From contig CM040424.1 in NCBI GenBank assembly GCA_022702705.1, positions 141,781,665-141,845,664 of the forward strand: a stretch of DNA of 64,000 nucleotides, read 5' to 3'. The position numbers and the translations under genes are program-made. The stretch is from Papilionanthe hookeriana x Papilionanthe teres. Lineage: Eukaryota > Streptophyta > Magnoliopsida > Asparagales > Orchidaceae. Every line of letters starts with the position of its first letter. Position 1 is the first letter of the stretch. Positions 12,633 to 24,676 of this stretch are shown piece by piece. The notes beneath the pieces were generated by a model, which was not told the DNA's origin, searched no databases, and saw only the letters and a program-made list of their open reading frames with translations.

Positions 12633-12637
12633 AATCC
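12633..12637. repeat. TSD AATCC, left side of solo LTR
   Basis: AATCC immediately precedes the LTR start TATCGGCATT. The same five bases follow the LTR end at 19948-19952. Confidence 0.9.
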
Positions 12638-14780
12638 TATCGGCATTATTTTTAAGTTGAGGGTTGTATTTTTGAAAGGAGGTCGCCTATAGAAATTGTC
12701 GGCGAATTTTTAATTTAATTTATATAAGTAATTTGAAAAGTAGTATTTGATTTTGAAAATAATTTTAAATTTGAAAAATTTTAAGATATGAAATCAAACC
12801 GATCTCACATCCCAAATAGTTTATATAAACGAGCACCACACCACAAACCGTGTATCTATCCTTAAGAATAGGCACACTGCTTGACGATGGGGCTCGATTA
12901 AATAAACTAGAAGACTTGTGACATCCGTTTGGTCTGCGAACCAATTTTATAAGCCGACAAATTCCCCGCTTAATATAAATGAATTAATCAGTGGTTTATA
13001 TTACCTGGGTTCTTAAAGTTCCTTATAAGGGCAAGCCCCTATAGTTAATTACATCTTAAATGAAGTGAATCATTTAAGAAAACTCTCGATAATGATCAGT
13101 GACTTTGCTCTCAAGAATTTCAAAGTTTAAGGTTTTTAAAGGATTGGATTTTGGAAATTTCAACAGGGAATGGATCAAATTTAGAACAGTTATTTTTAGG
13201 AGTCCAATGGAAGAGGAGTAGGAGAAGCTGAAGATCCAAGAAGAATCTTGGTAACTTCCCAAACTATCCTATTGTTTGGGTCAGATTTAAGAAAATCCTA
13301 ATATTATCTGATATTTCAATCTTGCCAATTTTAATTAATTTGGACTTATATTTGTATGATAAAATCATACAAAAAGCCTCGAAGATGTGAGGGTTTATGT
13401 CGTACTAAACGACTACCTCGGAGTCCTAAGACCGGTTAGGGCTTAATTTTCATGACACGATCATGTAAATGCCTAACGGAGAGTTGAGGATTTATGTTGC
13501 ACTAGGCAAACTACCTCAAAATCCTATGGCTTGGTTATTTAATTCTAAGAAAGTTTTGCTGAAGTAGATCCGAGTTTTGCTGATGATGATGGCTGTGCTG
13601 CCCACCATGCTCCGAGCTCCTTGTTGTTGCAGAGGTTTAGTTTTAGAAGATTGTAATCAAAAGAGAAGAGAAGAGTTTGGTTTTAGGAATCTTAAAGTCC
13701 AAGTGTTTTTTGTGTTTTATTTAAAACAAATCTTAAAGTTGATTATAACAGAACCGATTAAGATCCCACGGTTCCGTCATCCCGACACCATTATTTTCAT
13801 CGAATTCACTTAGTCCGGATGAATTTGCTAAACTCAACCGAATGAGTTCCACACTTTCATTTAGACCGTGGGAAATCCCGTTAGCAACACGTGGGTTACA
13901 TCATCCGAGGTATTCCCGATCATTCAATGAGACGTTTTAATTTAGTTGCAATTGTAGTTTTGTATTCTGTTTATGATTAAGTTTTGAATTGTTTTTATAT
14001 TTTGAAATGTTGTGGAGGTGATTTTTTTATCTTGCAGTGACTTTTAATTTAGTTTTGGTTTCAGTTCAGGGACTACTCTAAAGGTTTTGGTTTTCATGCA
14101 ACAGTTGTTTATCATGCAAGAAAGGTAAAGTGCACTTGTAATAAAGTAAATTGCACTAAAATAAAAGCATACCTGGAGGGTCTTCCCGTCATCCCAAGCT
14201 GCACTTAAAACACATGTTAAGGCATTTAAATATTTCAACAAGTACCTAGGTAAAGCTAAGGAAAAGGTTTAGGTTATCTATCAAAGTCCTAATCCTATAG
14301 CTAGTCATCTCCTATGACGTCTAGGTTCTTGTGTTTTGGTTTAAGGATGATTTTCTTCATCAAAGGACAATTAAGTTCAATTTTTCTTATAAACATCCTA
14401 TCATATTGAGGAAGTGCTTAAGACGAGTCTTAAACATCTTTTCAATATTTCTAGGATCGTTTTAAGTCCAAGAGAATTTAATTATACAAGTGAATTAATC
14501 ATCCAGGAGTTTAAATGTTATTCTTTTCGCTCAGATGAACTTATGACATTTCAATATCCTATAAGTGAGGTAATACTTCACTTGATATTTCATTTAAGAG
14601 TTATAATAATAAGAGCTTTTAAAAGGGCAAATCAAGTTATTAAGTATTTTTATGATTTAGACTTAATGATTTAATTCTAATTTTGATTTAATTATAAAAA
14701 AAAATTAGTTTAAGTTTGGAATAGTGTTCAAGTTATTTTAGGTTTAATTCTTAATAATTTCTTTTAGGTTTGTTATTAAA

Positions 14781-15071
14781 TGATTTTAATTTTATTTAAT
14801 TCAATTTAATTTTAATTTAATTTACCTTAATTTAAATTTAATTGCAATTTAATTTAACTTCAATTTTATTTTATTTTAATTTAATTTCAATTTAATTTAA
14901 TTTCAATTTTAATTTAATTTAATTTAATTTAATTTAATTTAATTTTAATTTAATTTAATTTTAATTAAATTTAAATTTAATTTAATTTATAATTTAGTTT
15001 AATTTAATTTAATTTAATTTGATTTAAATTTAATTTAATTTAATTTAATTTAATTTAATTTAATTTTAATT
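14781..15071. repeat. (AATTT)n microsatellite in the solo LTR
   Basis: Nearly 300 bp of imperfect AATTT pentamers with occasional extra T, C or G. The same tract is in LTR B at 53760-54110, so it is a resident part of the LTR. Confidence 0.9.
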
Positions 15072-17556
15072 TAGATTATTATTTTAATCTTTTAATTAAG
15101 AATTAAGTATTTTTGAAGTGAATCATTTAGGGATTTTTAAATTAAAGAATAAATATCCTCTTAAACAATATCCCTACTTTATAATTTCAAAAAGTTTTAT
15201 TAATCTTCCAAATTTAATTATTTAATTAATTAAGGTTTACCTTAATTATTCTTAAAATGATTGGTGGGTTTCTACCCTTAACCATTTAAGTTTTAATCAT
15301 CCAAAATCAGTTTAAAATCAAATATTTTACCCTCCCCTTTTGATTAATCTTAAAATTTTAATTAAAGGTTGAAAATTTTAATTACCATTTTTGCCCTTCA
15401 AACTTAATAATTCTATAACTCACTAAATTAAGCTCAAATGAACTTGAAATTTTTATGTGACCTCACTTACATGTTAATTAAGACATTAGATGAGAAAATG
15501 TGATTTTTCTGTGTTTAATCTATTTATGTAAATATTTTTAATGGAAAATGGGAGTTTTTCAAGGGAAATTCAATAACATGACCAAGAGAATTTTTATGCT
15601 TTTAAGAAAATTATGGGGCATTCCTAATGACCAGAGGACCATTTGGACAAAGTTTGGTGATTTTTTGCATTTTATTTTATTTATTATAATTATTTTGAGT
15701 TTTGGAGTATTAATTAATTTAAAAATAAATAAAGCTTAAAAAATGAATTTTATATTTTTCAAAAATCTTTATGATATCAGAGAAATCAAAAACCAATTTT
15801 TATAATTTTCTGATTTTTCTTTGATTTATTAGAATTATTTTAGTGAAAAGGTTGGAAAAATACATTTTTTTAATATTAAAAATTACATTAAGCCTTTAAA
15901 ATTCAATATCTTACCCTAGGGACTTAGGGAAAATATTTGGTTTGTTCCTAAGTGATTAGAATTCAAAATTTGAGATTTTGGTGATTTTTAATATTTTTGT
16001 GATTTTTATTATTTTTTAATTATTAAAATATTAAAATAAGCCTAAAAATCAACTTTTTTAGAAAATTACAATTTTAATTTTCTTAAATTCCTCTCATATC
16101 AGAGAGGCTCCAAAACTAATTTTGTAAATTTTTGAAAAATGTTTTGTGAGTTATAAATTTTTAAAGTTTAATTTTACCCATTTTTACTTAAGAGGCTTAA
16201 TCAACCCATTTGGTAGGGTTAATCAAGTCCAATTGTTTTGAAATTTTATGTGGGGTTCTTCTATCCCTAAGGACAGTGGAGAATTGTTTTTAAGTTAATT
16301 TGATGAATGGTTAACCCTAATTAATTAAAGTTCACTTTTGGGTATTTAGGCCAATTAGGGTTGTTCAAAGTGAATTAACTCAAAAACTATTTTTCGTAGG
16401 GTCCTCTGGTAATAAGAAACATCACCAAATTTTCCTAGAATTTATTTCTCAACATGCTAATTATTGGAATTAAAATAATCAAAAACAGTGGCATGAATTT
16501 GAAAAATCAATAGCTTCTCATATGGATGGCCTCTGACCTTGGAAAATTCAGGGAATGTTTCCAAGTTCAGAGGCTTCAAAAGCCCCATGGTCTCATGCCA
16601 TGGTAAATTTCCTATATGCATGGAGAATTGAAATAGTGCAGAGAGTAAATAAATAATTAAAAATAAAATACTTGATGAAATTACATGATTTCTTTTCCAC
16701 ATTATTCTCCTCTGTTCACTGAGTAAGAGGGTTATTTTATTTTATTTTTAGGATTTTTCTACACAAAGTTATGGATTTTCAAAGTTCTAGTAATTAAATA
16801 AATAGAAAATAACCCTAATTTCCTACTTATCCATGCAGCGCTCCAGGGGCCCGCGGTTCATGTCCAATTACTCTGTCCGGCGCAATCCTGGCCGTCCGCT
16901 TGATACACACGCGATCCGACGGCTCCTGGTCATCGTCTACGACTGGTGTGAACCCGTGACAGTCAACCTTCTAGCCCTAATTTCTCACTCGATTCTCAAC
17001 GGATTTTCAAGTTCTTATGCTCTATGTATTTATCTTGAAGAGACGAACACATCCATACGGTAAACATGTATTGACATTGACCCAAACTAAATTGAGAATC
17101 TCTAGAAGCTCCGGAAGAAGAGTGAGTCCATACCTTTGCTCAGAGAAGTGAAGCTTCGATCTGAGAGTTGTGTCACGTTCGATTGGGTCCAAGCAAGCTC
17201 CAGATGAAGTCCCTTGGCCTGGTGAATTATCTAGGTATGATTTCGACCAAGCCCGATCACAAAGCTTGGAGGCTGGAAGCAATGGCTGGCTTGGAGAGGG
17301 GGCTTTTACTGGTAAACTTCTTCTCTTGGTCTGGTGAAGGTGTAGGACAAATCAATTTGGGGATTTGCTCACTGTGGAGAAGTGTCCTGGTTTTGGGCTT
17401 GGATTTCAACTCTGAAATTGAGCTCACAGAGAGGAAATGGCAGGGGGATTTCAGTGGGGATCAAGTTCTCTATGTGTGGGGAGTAGTCTGGAACAATTTT
17501 GGCAGAGTTTCCTTAAGGTTTGTTTCAGCACCCTCTTTGGCCGAGAGGTGGTGGTG

Positions 17557-17564
17557 TTTAAATA
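17557..17564 (-). promoter_or_regulatory. Putative TATA box of the solo LTR
   Basis: The minus strand reads TATTTAAA within CCTATTTAAACACC. LTR B has the same element in the same context at 56718-56725, inside a conserved GC-rich block. Known TATA-like sequence; the start site is inferred. Confidence 0.5.
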
Positions 17565-19947
17565 GGCATGGCTGGAGGCTCTCCCAGGGGGAGTTAGGGC
17601 TTGAGATCAGCTGCTTAGGTCAAGGGAAGAACAGCCATGGTGGCCATTGGGCATGGGGCAGCTCAGCAGGTGGGAATTCCAAACTTTGGCTCCTCCCAAG
17701 GTTTTGGCCATGGTGTTTTCCGGCGATCCAGGTGGTTGGCCGACAGGCATGGGTCACCCTCAGGTTTAGGTGGGTCAGGGCTAGGGTTTAGTGCAGTCAA
17801 TTAGCCATGGAAATGTGTAAAGGAGTTTGATTTAAATGGAATGGGAGAAGGCTCATTTTGGCTTGGTTTGGTTCAACTCATGCATTTGGGCTAGGTTCAC
17901 CATCCAAGGCTTGACCTTAGGCCGAGGGAGAATCATTTGGGTCGACTCGAATTGAGGTAGTGAAGTCCCCATCCATGGTGAGGTGGCTAAGCATGGTTTA
18001 GTGTGTGACATGCTTAAGGTAAAAAAGGTTTAAGGTATGTTTAAGAAAGAAACCCCTCTTCTTGCCATAAATGGACTAATGACAAGTCAAAGCCCTCATG
18101 GCTTCATGTGGCTTGAGAATGGCTTGTTCATGGCTCATCTTTGGCTTGGGAAAAGTTAAGTCAACTTCATGAAAAAGGGTTTTGTGAATTTTGGCATTTT
18201 GATGGGAATTGTTATGAGGCTTGATTTGGAATTGTTTAATTGATAAATTAGGACTTTAGAAATGATTTTAAATTGAATGTCTGATGAGTGAAAGTGTCAT
18301 GTGGGCTTTAGATTGATTTGGGCTTTTGAATTTGGTGGAAGTGGGCTTTTAGGAGGGCTTAAGGGGATGACCCCTTTTGGTTTAAGAATGAATTCATGGA
18401 TGGGAATTTTGTAGAAGTTTGGGCCAAATAATTGTTGGGTTTGGTTTAGGAATATGTCATGAGTGATTTGAAATGAGTTTGGAGTGATTTGGGTTTGAAT
18501 TGGGTTGGATTTGAGTTGATTTGGTAAATGGGCCAATGTAGGTCAAATTAGGCTAACTTGGGCCAATGTTGGGCTAGGGTTGAAATTGATGTAAAATTAA
18601 TGTTGGGAAATGTTTATGGGAGTGTTTCAAAGAGGTTTTGACTTTGGTTGGGTTTTGATTTTGGGATTTGGGCTTATTTGGTTTAGGTTTGGGTTTAGGT
18701 CAAAATTGGCCCTTTTGGTTTTGGGTTGAATTTGAGTGGGGTTAGGGTCCGAATTTTGGGCAAATCATGTTAGTGTTTTGTTTATGGGGATGTTAGGGAA
18801 GGTTTAGAAAAGGTTTGGGGTTAATTGGGGTTGAATTGGTTTGGTTCGGGCAAAGTTTGGGTCATGGGTCCAAATTGGGCCTTAAACTAAAAAGTGAAAT
18901 TGGACCCAAATGTCAATCAAATTGGACTTGGATTTGGTCTAGATTGATATTGTGGATATTGAATTGAAGTTTAGAATTGAATTGGACCAAAATTGGGGTC
19001 AATTGGGTAGGTTTGGTTTGACATTGGGTTCACTTGGGTTAAGAATGGGCTAAATTGAGGGTTTTGGAAAAAGTGGGGTAAATTGACAAAATCAGCCCAT
19101 GGTGTGGTTGAACAAAATGAAATTGGGAATATTTGGGATTTTCTGGAATTTTTTGGGAATTTTCTGAATTTTTGGAATTTTTGGCTAAGAGGGGCATTTT
19201 GGGTATTTGGAGGGTATTAGGGGGTACTTTTGGAATTTTTGGTATTTTTGGCTATGGATGATCAATTTGAGTGGTGAGGAAATGTTCAAGGTTAATTTTG
19301 GGGAATTTTGGGTGATTTGGAATATTTGGAGGATTTGAGCAATTTTGAGGGCTTTTGGTATGTTTGATAGGTGTAGGGTCCCCGGGGTCAAAAATTGAAA
19401 TTTTGGAGAAAGAAGATTGATCAAATATGAGTGAAATGGAACCACTTTGATTGAGCCATGAAGCCATATTAAGCCTATATGAGCCATGAGAGGACTCATT
19501 TGAGGCATTCACCATGTTGTTCCTAACCCTCTTAACTAGGGGCTTAGGGGTTAAGGTCCATCCATATGAATTGCCTACATGAGTCAGGGAATCAAGTTGG
19601 GTATGGGTGTGGTTTTAGGATTTGGATTGTGTGGCGAGAGTGTAGAGTATGAGTGTAGTGAGTGTGTAAGTCAACCTTCACCAGACCAAGCTACCCAAGG
19701 TGGTCCTAAGGCCAAAGAGTCCTATGGGGAACTCATCCTTTAAACCTTCACTTTTGATTTCAACCCTCTAAGTGATTAGGGGTCTACAATCAAGCTTGTG
19801 GGGTTTGCAGGGAGTTAAGAGGTGTTTGAATTTCTAAGTGGTAGGTTCCATTTCTAGTCCTCTAAGATTAGTCAAAGGAAATGCCTAAGGCTAGATCCTA
19901 AGTACTAAAGAGAGAAACAAAAGACCTCATCAAAAATGAGGTCAACA

Positions 19948-19952
19948 AATCC
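19948..19952. repeat. TSD AATCC, right side of solo LTR
   Basis: Second copy of the 5-bp target duplication, followed directly by A's gag (minus-strand reading EYMKEPEMDL up to the junction). Confidence 0.9.
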
Positions 19953-22600
19953 ATTTCAGGCTCCTTCATGTATTCTTTCAGTGAAACTATGTTCCCTACC
20001 TTAAAGTTGTATTCTAACAAGTCCTTGAAGACAAAGCAATCTTCAATCTTGTACAGAAGCATTCTGTGATAGGCATAATAGTTAGGCTGGTCTTTCATGT
20101 CAACTTCTCCTACCCTTTTGGCTTCGGGCAATTTGAACTCTGGAATCTTCAACAAACTATAAAATATTTTTGCAATGGCTTATATTTTGAATATATATTC
20201 CTTATTTATTCACTTTGTCATTTATTTATTTTCTTTCCTTTGTTGAGCCAATTATTTGAATTTCAACTGCAAGGAAAGTTGTGGTGACACATTATCGATA
20301 ATTTTTTCTGCTCAGGCTGCACCTGCATTGGTTGTTTCCCCTTATCTAAGTCGACCATTCCCTGGTTTCTTTTTAAATGTCTTATTTGGCCTTAACTTTC
20401 TATCTTTTCATCTATGCTCATCTGCTTAGCATCTTCTTAGAGGCTGGCAGCTTTACAAAGTAGCTTTTCAAATGCTATTAGAATGAATGCCAACAGTCCA
20501 TGAATGCTCTTAAGCAGGATCTTAATGGCAAGTTGCACTTGGAGATGTGGCTCACACTTCATGCTGAGATTTCTCCAGCGAAGAATGTAATCCATGGGAG
20601 TTTCTCATGCATTTTGTTTTTCTCTTACTAGGCCTCCAACTATAAATTGGCATTGGGCCCCAGCAAGATATTGAAAAAAAAATCTCGATCTCATGAAAAG
20701 TTTTAGTAGATAAGTTGGGAAGCTCATAATATCAATTGAAACCAACCTCTGTAAGGCTATTAATGAAATGGCTGAGTAAGAGAGCATCAATACCCCCCAC
20801 ATTGCAATAAATTGCTATGAAGTTTGTAACGTACTGGCAAGGGTTCCCACTTCCATGGATTTTAGAAGGCATCAAACTCCTTTGGTAAGGTCTAGCCTTT
20901 CAAATTAATGATTCGACCCTCATCTGGGCCATTGTTTCTTTAACTTTTATTCAGCTAGTTGAGTTAATTTTTTTTCTAGAATTTCACTTTGGGTGGTATC
21001 CTTTTTTCCTTTGATTAGTCTTTACAACTTTTGTTGATTTTCTTTTATCATCAAGGATATGATATGCCTCCGGTCGAACGACCTCAACGACTAGCAATGG
21101 TCTCCCTTGCAGTGAACTATACAAAGTTGCTAATGCAATCATCATTTCTTCAGCATTCTTTTCAAGACAACTAATCTGTCCTTCTCACTATTTTATGATT
21201 CTTTGTAGTTCTTTTGTTGGGTCTTCCACACTTGGTAATGGCACTTCTCGTGCAGATGAAGTAACTCAAGTCTCCACCAAGTTTATTTCAGCAAAATCTT
21301 CCTCTGTGTTTTTGGGAAACTCCCTTCTTTTATCTACCAATAATTATCTAATGATTATTCTTAATTTATTCAATATCTTTTAAATTAATGGGGATCATCA
21401 GGTCAAATAGTGGACCATGCACTCACAACATCAGAGACTTTCTCTAATGGCCTACATTTTCATATATTGTTTTTCAGTATAGGATGAGATGCCTTTAGAT
21501 GCAGGAAATCGTGTTGTGGGTAACTACGATTCATACTAGAAGATGCCTCTCTGGCTCTTGAGAGCAGCTCATCATGTGTTGGTGAAGAGTTTGAATGATT
21601 CCTTGATCCAGCCTTAAAAGTAGGACACACATATGTTTTATAAATATCAGAGGTATTTTTCATTTTAAGTCCTAAGCGAAGCTTAGCAAATACCTGTGGT
21701 GAAGCAAATGGAAACAATCAGTCCTGCAAACAAAGCTTGGTAGGGACCCTGGATGTATTACCCTTCTGATGATTATGACGTGGCTTTCCTTGCTTGAAAA
21801 TTTCATTTCTTATATGTGGGTAAACTGTGCACCCCATCTCGTGAGTGATCTAAGCAAGTAAACACTTCTCTTTCCAGGCAAGTGTTTCAAAGACGGATGG
21901 AATTCTTGAAATGAAGGGGTTCTTTCTCTTTCCGGGCAAGTGTTTCAAACACGGATGGAATTCTTGAAATGAAGGGGTTCTCTTCTTTCTTTTCTATTAA
22001 GAAGAAGATTGAGGTGGACTAGTAACAATCCTATGAACATCTTCCTCACCGGGAGCAATGGATAATGGGTGGAACCAGCTTCCTTCTAAGAGAAAGTAGT
22101 CCTTAGGGAATCCAATTTCTCCAAGCTCATCGGTTTTTACTTTGTCAGTTTTGTTTCTTTTTATCTTAAGGTGGAGTGACTCCTGTTTCTTCGCTGAGTG
22201 TGGGTCAGTAGGACAGTCTTAGAACTGGAGTCAATCTCAAACTTTGGTGTTGGAATCTACTCCTATTATTTTATGAAAATAGATTTTCCTTTACAATCAA
22301 CTTCCTTAGTTTCATCGATAAGACTAAGGACAATGGACTTCAGAGTCCTTTTCAACATTAGATACTTTCTTTTTCAAAGTTTTCTTGAGTGAAAATTTCT
22401 TTAGTGGGGAAAATTATTGGTTAGAGTTAAAGTAAAAGTCAACTGGTGGCTTTACTATTGGGGTTTTTGTCTTTAAGATGATGTAAGATAGAATGCCGAG
22501 TGTCACTTTCAACTCATCAAATCCTTTCCTAAAAGTGATTAAAATTAACCTTGTTAATGGGCAACCTTATTAAATTGCATGTCAAATCCTTAGGATTATT
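19953..22600 (-). pseudogene. Element A gag remnant (N-terminal and central part)
   Basis: The 19898-20155 minus frame has FKLPEAKRVGEVDMKDQPN, then YYAYHRMLLYKIEDCFVFK, then EYMKEP. This corresponds to B's FCPYHRMLGHKIEDC zinc-knuckle-like motif; the first Cys is lost here. The 20605-20802 frame has the LAGAQ...GGLVREKQNA block of the Retrotrans_gag domain. Near 21.2-21.35 kb the minus strand encodes EEDFAEINLVETR, as in B. 22.0-22.15 kb aligns with B's gag N-terminus near 50.5 kb. Many stops. The C-terminal end lies beyond the solo LTR at 12632. Confidence 0.8.
21867..21982. repeat. 58-bp tandem duplication within A's gag
   Basis: Two adjacent copies beginning tctctttcc(a/g)ggcaagtg at 21867 and 21925, differing at a few bases. 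They lie in degenerate gag sequence. Confidence 0.9.
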
Positions 22601-22971
22601 AAATGGTTAACTTCGGAGGATCCATTGCAGTGATTCTACAATTTCAAAAAAAATTAAACCTCACCTTGACCTGTCTTTCAAGACTCATTATGTAAACTGG
22701 GGATTTAGTTTATATATTTTTTTTAAATTTTTTTGTTAAAATTTTAATTTCAAATTATTTGTTGTCATTTTATTTTATCATTTTCGGAATTTAGGATATA
22801 AAATTCACTCATTATGAACGATTCAAGAATCATAGACATGTTGGCAATATCTTGCCCAAGATTGAAATGAGCAAAATATACCAAAGTGGGGAGGATAATA
22901 TAGTTCACACTAAGGCATATTACCATAAACATGAGAACAATGTTAATTATTAGAGATGGAGAGAGAAAAAA
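22601..22971 (-). other. Leader of element A between primer site and gag
   Basis: No credible coding frame. The position corresponds to B's leader and ORF1 zone (50.8-51.6 kb), but I could not recognise an ORF1 here. Confidence 0.5.
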
Positions 22972-22989
22972 TCCTCACTAGTGTCACCA
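22972..22989 (-). other. Primer binding site of element A
   Basis: The minus strand reads TGGTGACACTAGTGAGGA, a decayed form of the TGGCGACTCCGCTGGGGA site seen next to LTR B. It lies 6 bp from the LTR start TGATGG. Confidence 0.7.
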
Positions 22990-22995
22990 AACTCT

Positions 22996-24676
22996 TGATG
23001 GTCATTGATATCGTGTTGTTATTAATCTTAATTTAGTCCTTTGCTTGATGTCGTAGTTGTAGTTGAATAGTTCCCACTTTATTTACCATTATGTTTCCCT
23101 CTTCTTTGAATTATCCTCTATTTCAAATTATGTTGATGACTTAAGAGAGGAAAAATTGAAGGATTGGGGGAGTCAATAACAAAAACTAAAGAAATGCCCT
23201 TGAAGCCTTCAAAAGGTGACCTTTCATATTGATGATTCAAAGTATAAGTCCCACATGAAATCAATTTGGTATGCTTTAAAAACACAACTACAAAAGAAAC
23301 CTTATGAAAATAAAATACCAGAGAATTTAGGTTGATGTACCTATTCTAGGGTTCACATTCTCCTATAAGGACAAGTACATATAGTTAATTATATCTTAAG
23401 TAATTGAGACTACATAAGAAAACTCTTGATTTAGGTTAGAATTTGTTATTGTTAAGGAGAAGATTCTCAAAATCCTATCCTAATGGTAGCAGATTCCTAA
23501 AAATTCTGAGCTATCCTAGAGTTTCATTCTATTGTATAATTGAGACCCATCCTTTGATGTAGATTTTAAGTAGCTCAAAAGATCATCCCTGGAAAACAAT
23601 GTTAGCACACTCTAATAACATGTAAAGAAAGTCACGGGTGACGTCCGCTTTTTCAATACCCCTAAAAAACAAAATTAGCAGAAAATTTTATTTTTATTTA
23701 TGTTTGTTCCAATTTTAAATTTTAGATAACCCAATCGAGATGTCCATGGCTTCGTCGTCTCAAGGTCGTCGATGTAGTCCAAGAGATTTTTGTAGACCCA
23801 AGCAGTTGGGTTAAAGTTGTGTTCAGTGATCTTTGTTCATTAAAGCTTCATTTAAGTTTTATTGTCTTTTTTGGATTTTAGGGGTTGGAAATTTTAGGTT
23901 GCTTAAAACTTCTTAGCTGAAAAGATTTTTTTTTAATGTTTGTTTTTTTGGCAATGACTGGGTCAAATTCTGATAGTTTTGTTGTCCCGGATTAAGGTTT
24001 GTTGCTTGATTAGTCACAAATAACCGGAAGATATTATTTTAGCGATCATGGGTTGCCTCCTCCAAAATAACTTCCCAAACAAAGTTGCATTTTTCTAGTT
24101 CAAGTTTAAGTTTTAATATCTTTAGAGAGGATTTTATGTTATTTAAGTTGATATGGTACTTTAGCCCAATTTGTCTCTCACTGAGACCAAGTGTGCTTTT
24201 ATTCTCACCTGAGAAGAGCCATACTTAACCTCCAGTCGCCTTGGTTTAGGTCGATTATTGTAAGCTCAAGTTAAGTGGAACTAATCCAGACTGAGTAACT
24301 GGATAGTCTCACTTAACTTGGACAGGCAAATTTTCTCCCATATTCTCTTTAAACATGTTTAAATCAACCGATTATTTAGAGGAAAACCCAAGTTGACTTG
24401 GTTTAATTGGGGTCAAACCAGTCTTAGTTAGTTTAAATTAACTTAAAATATGTCAATTTTAAAAAAAGTTAGATTAACTTGGGAAATGACCAGGTTGAGT
24501 TGGAATGCTTCAAGTTAAAATCTTAGGTTAAATCAGGTTTAAATTAAATTAGACTTGGGAATAGTCTAAGTTAAGTTAGACTTGATTTGTATCTTTAAGT
24601 ATAAGTTAAGTTATACTTAAATTAATCCTTCATTAAACTAGGGTTTCATATTTAAGTCAAGCTTGCTGTTAAGTCT
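22996..24676 (-). repeat. 5' LTR of element A, interrupted by element D
   Basis: Begins TGATGG after the primer site. From about 23998 to 24676 it matches bases 1-672 of the window (shared ttgattagtcacaa, cctcctccaaaataac, gttgcatttttct). Similarity stops abruptly at 24677 where D's LTR begins. The remainder should lie beyond the right window edge. 22996-23997 has no match in the window, because the counterpart lies left of base 1. Confidence 0.8.

Larger units (their letters stand above)
12638..19947 (-). repeat. Solo LTR of the element B family inserted in A's gag
   Basis: This 7310-bp block aligns along its whole length with the B LTR (51630-59107), from TATCGGCATTATTTTT (B: TGTCGGCACTATTTTT) to ATGAGGTCAACA. 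It contains the same landmarks in order: cgagcaccaca block, AATTT microsatellite, GC-rich promoter zone, TTGGG-rich U3 and terminal GACCTCAT-N5-ATGAGGTC inverted repeat. It is flanked by 5-bp TSDs and has no internal sequence attached, so it arose by LTR-LTR recombination. The terminal TG has become TA. Plus-strand open frames inside it (for example 17168-17791) are antisense to the LTR and are not credible genes. Confidence 0.92.
1..24676 (-). mobile_element. Element A: degenerate Tat/Ogre-like Ty3/gypsy retrotransposon (partial)
   Basis: On the minus strand the order is 5' LTR (22996-24676, interrupted), primer site, gag, protease, RT, RNase H, integrase, polypurine tract, 3' LTR (runs off the left edge). 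Each coding block aligns by eye with the better preserved element B at 42.5-51.1 kb, in the same order. The element is an old host for other insertions: a solo LTR in gag, a LINE in RT, an inverted gag piece near the integrase, and element D in its 5' LTR. Every domain contains stops and frameshifts, so it is not autonomous. Assignment to the Tat/Ogre lineage rests on similarity to B and on the primer-site type. Confidence 0.85.

Noticed and set aside
17168..17791. 207-codon plus-strand ORF, the longest frame in the 12.6-20 kb region
   Set aside because: It lies antisense inside the solo LTR. The homologous stretch of LTR B (56.3-57.0 kb) does not keep the same frame, and the composition is only GC-richer than the surroundings.
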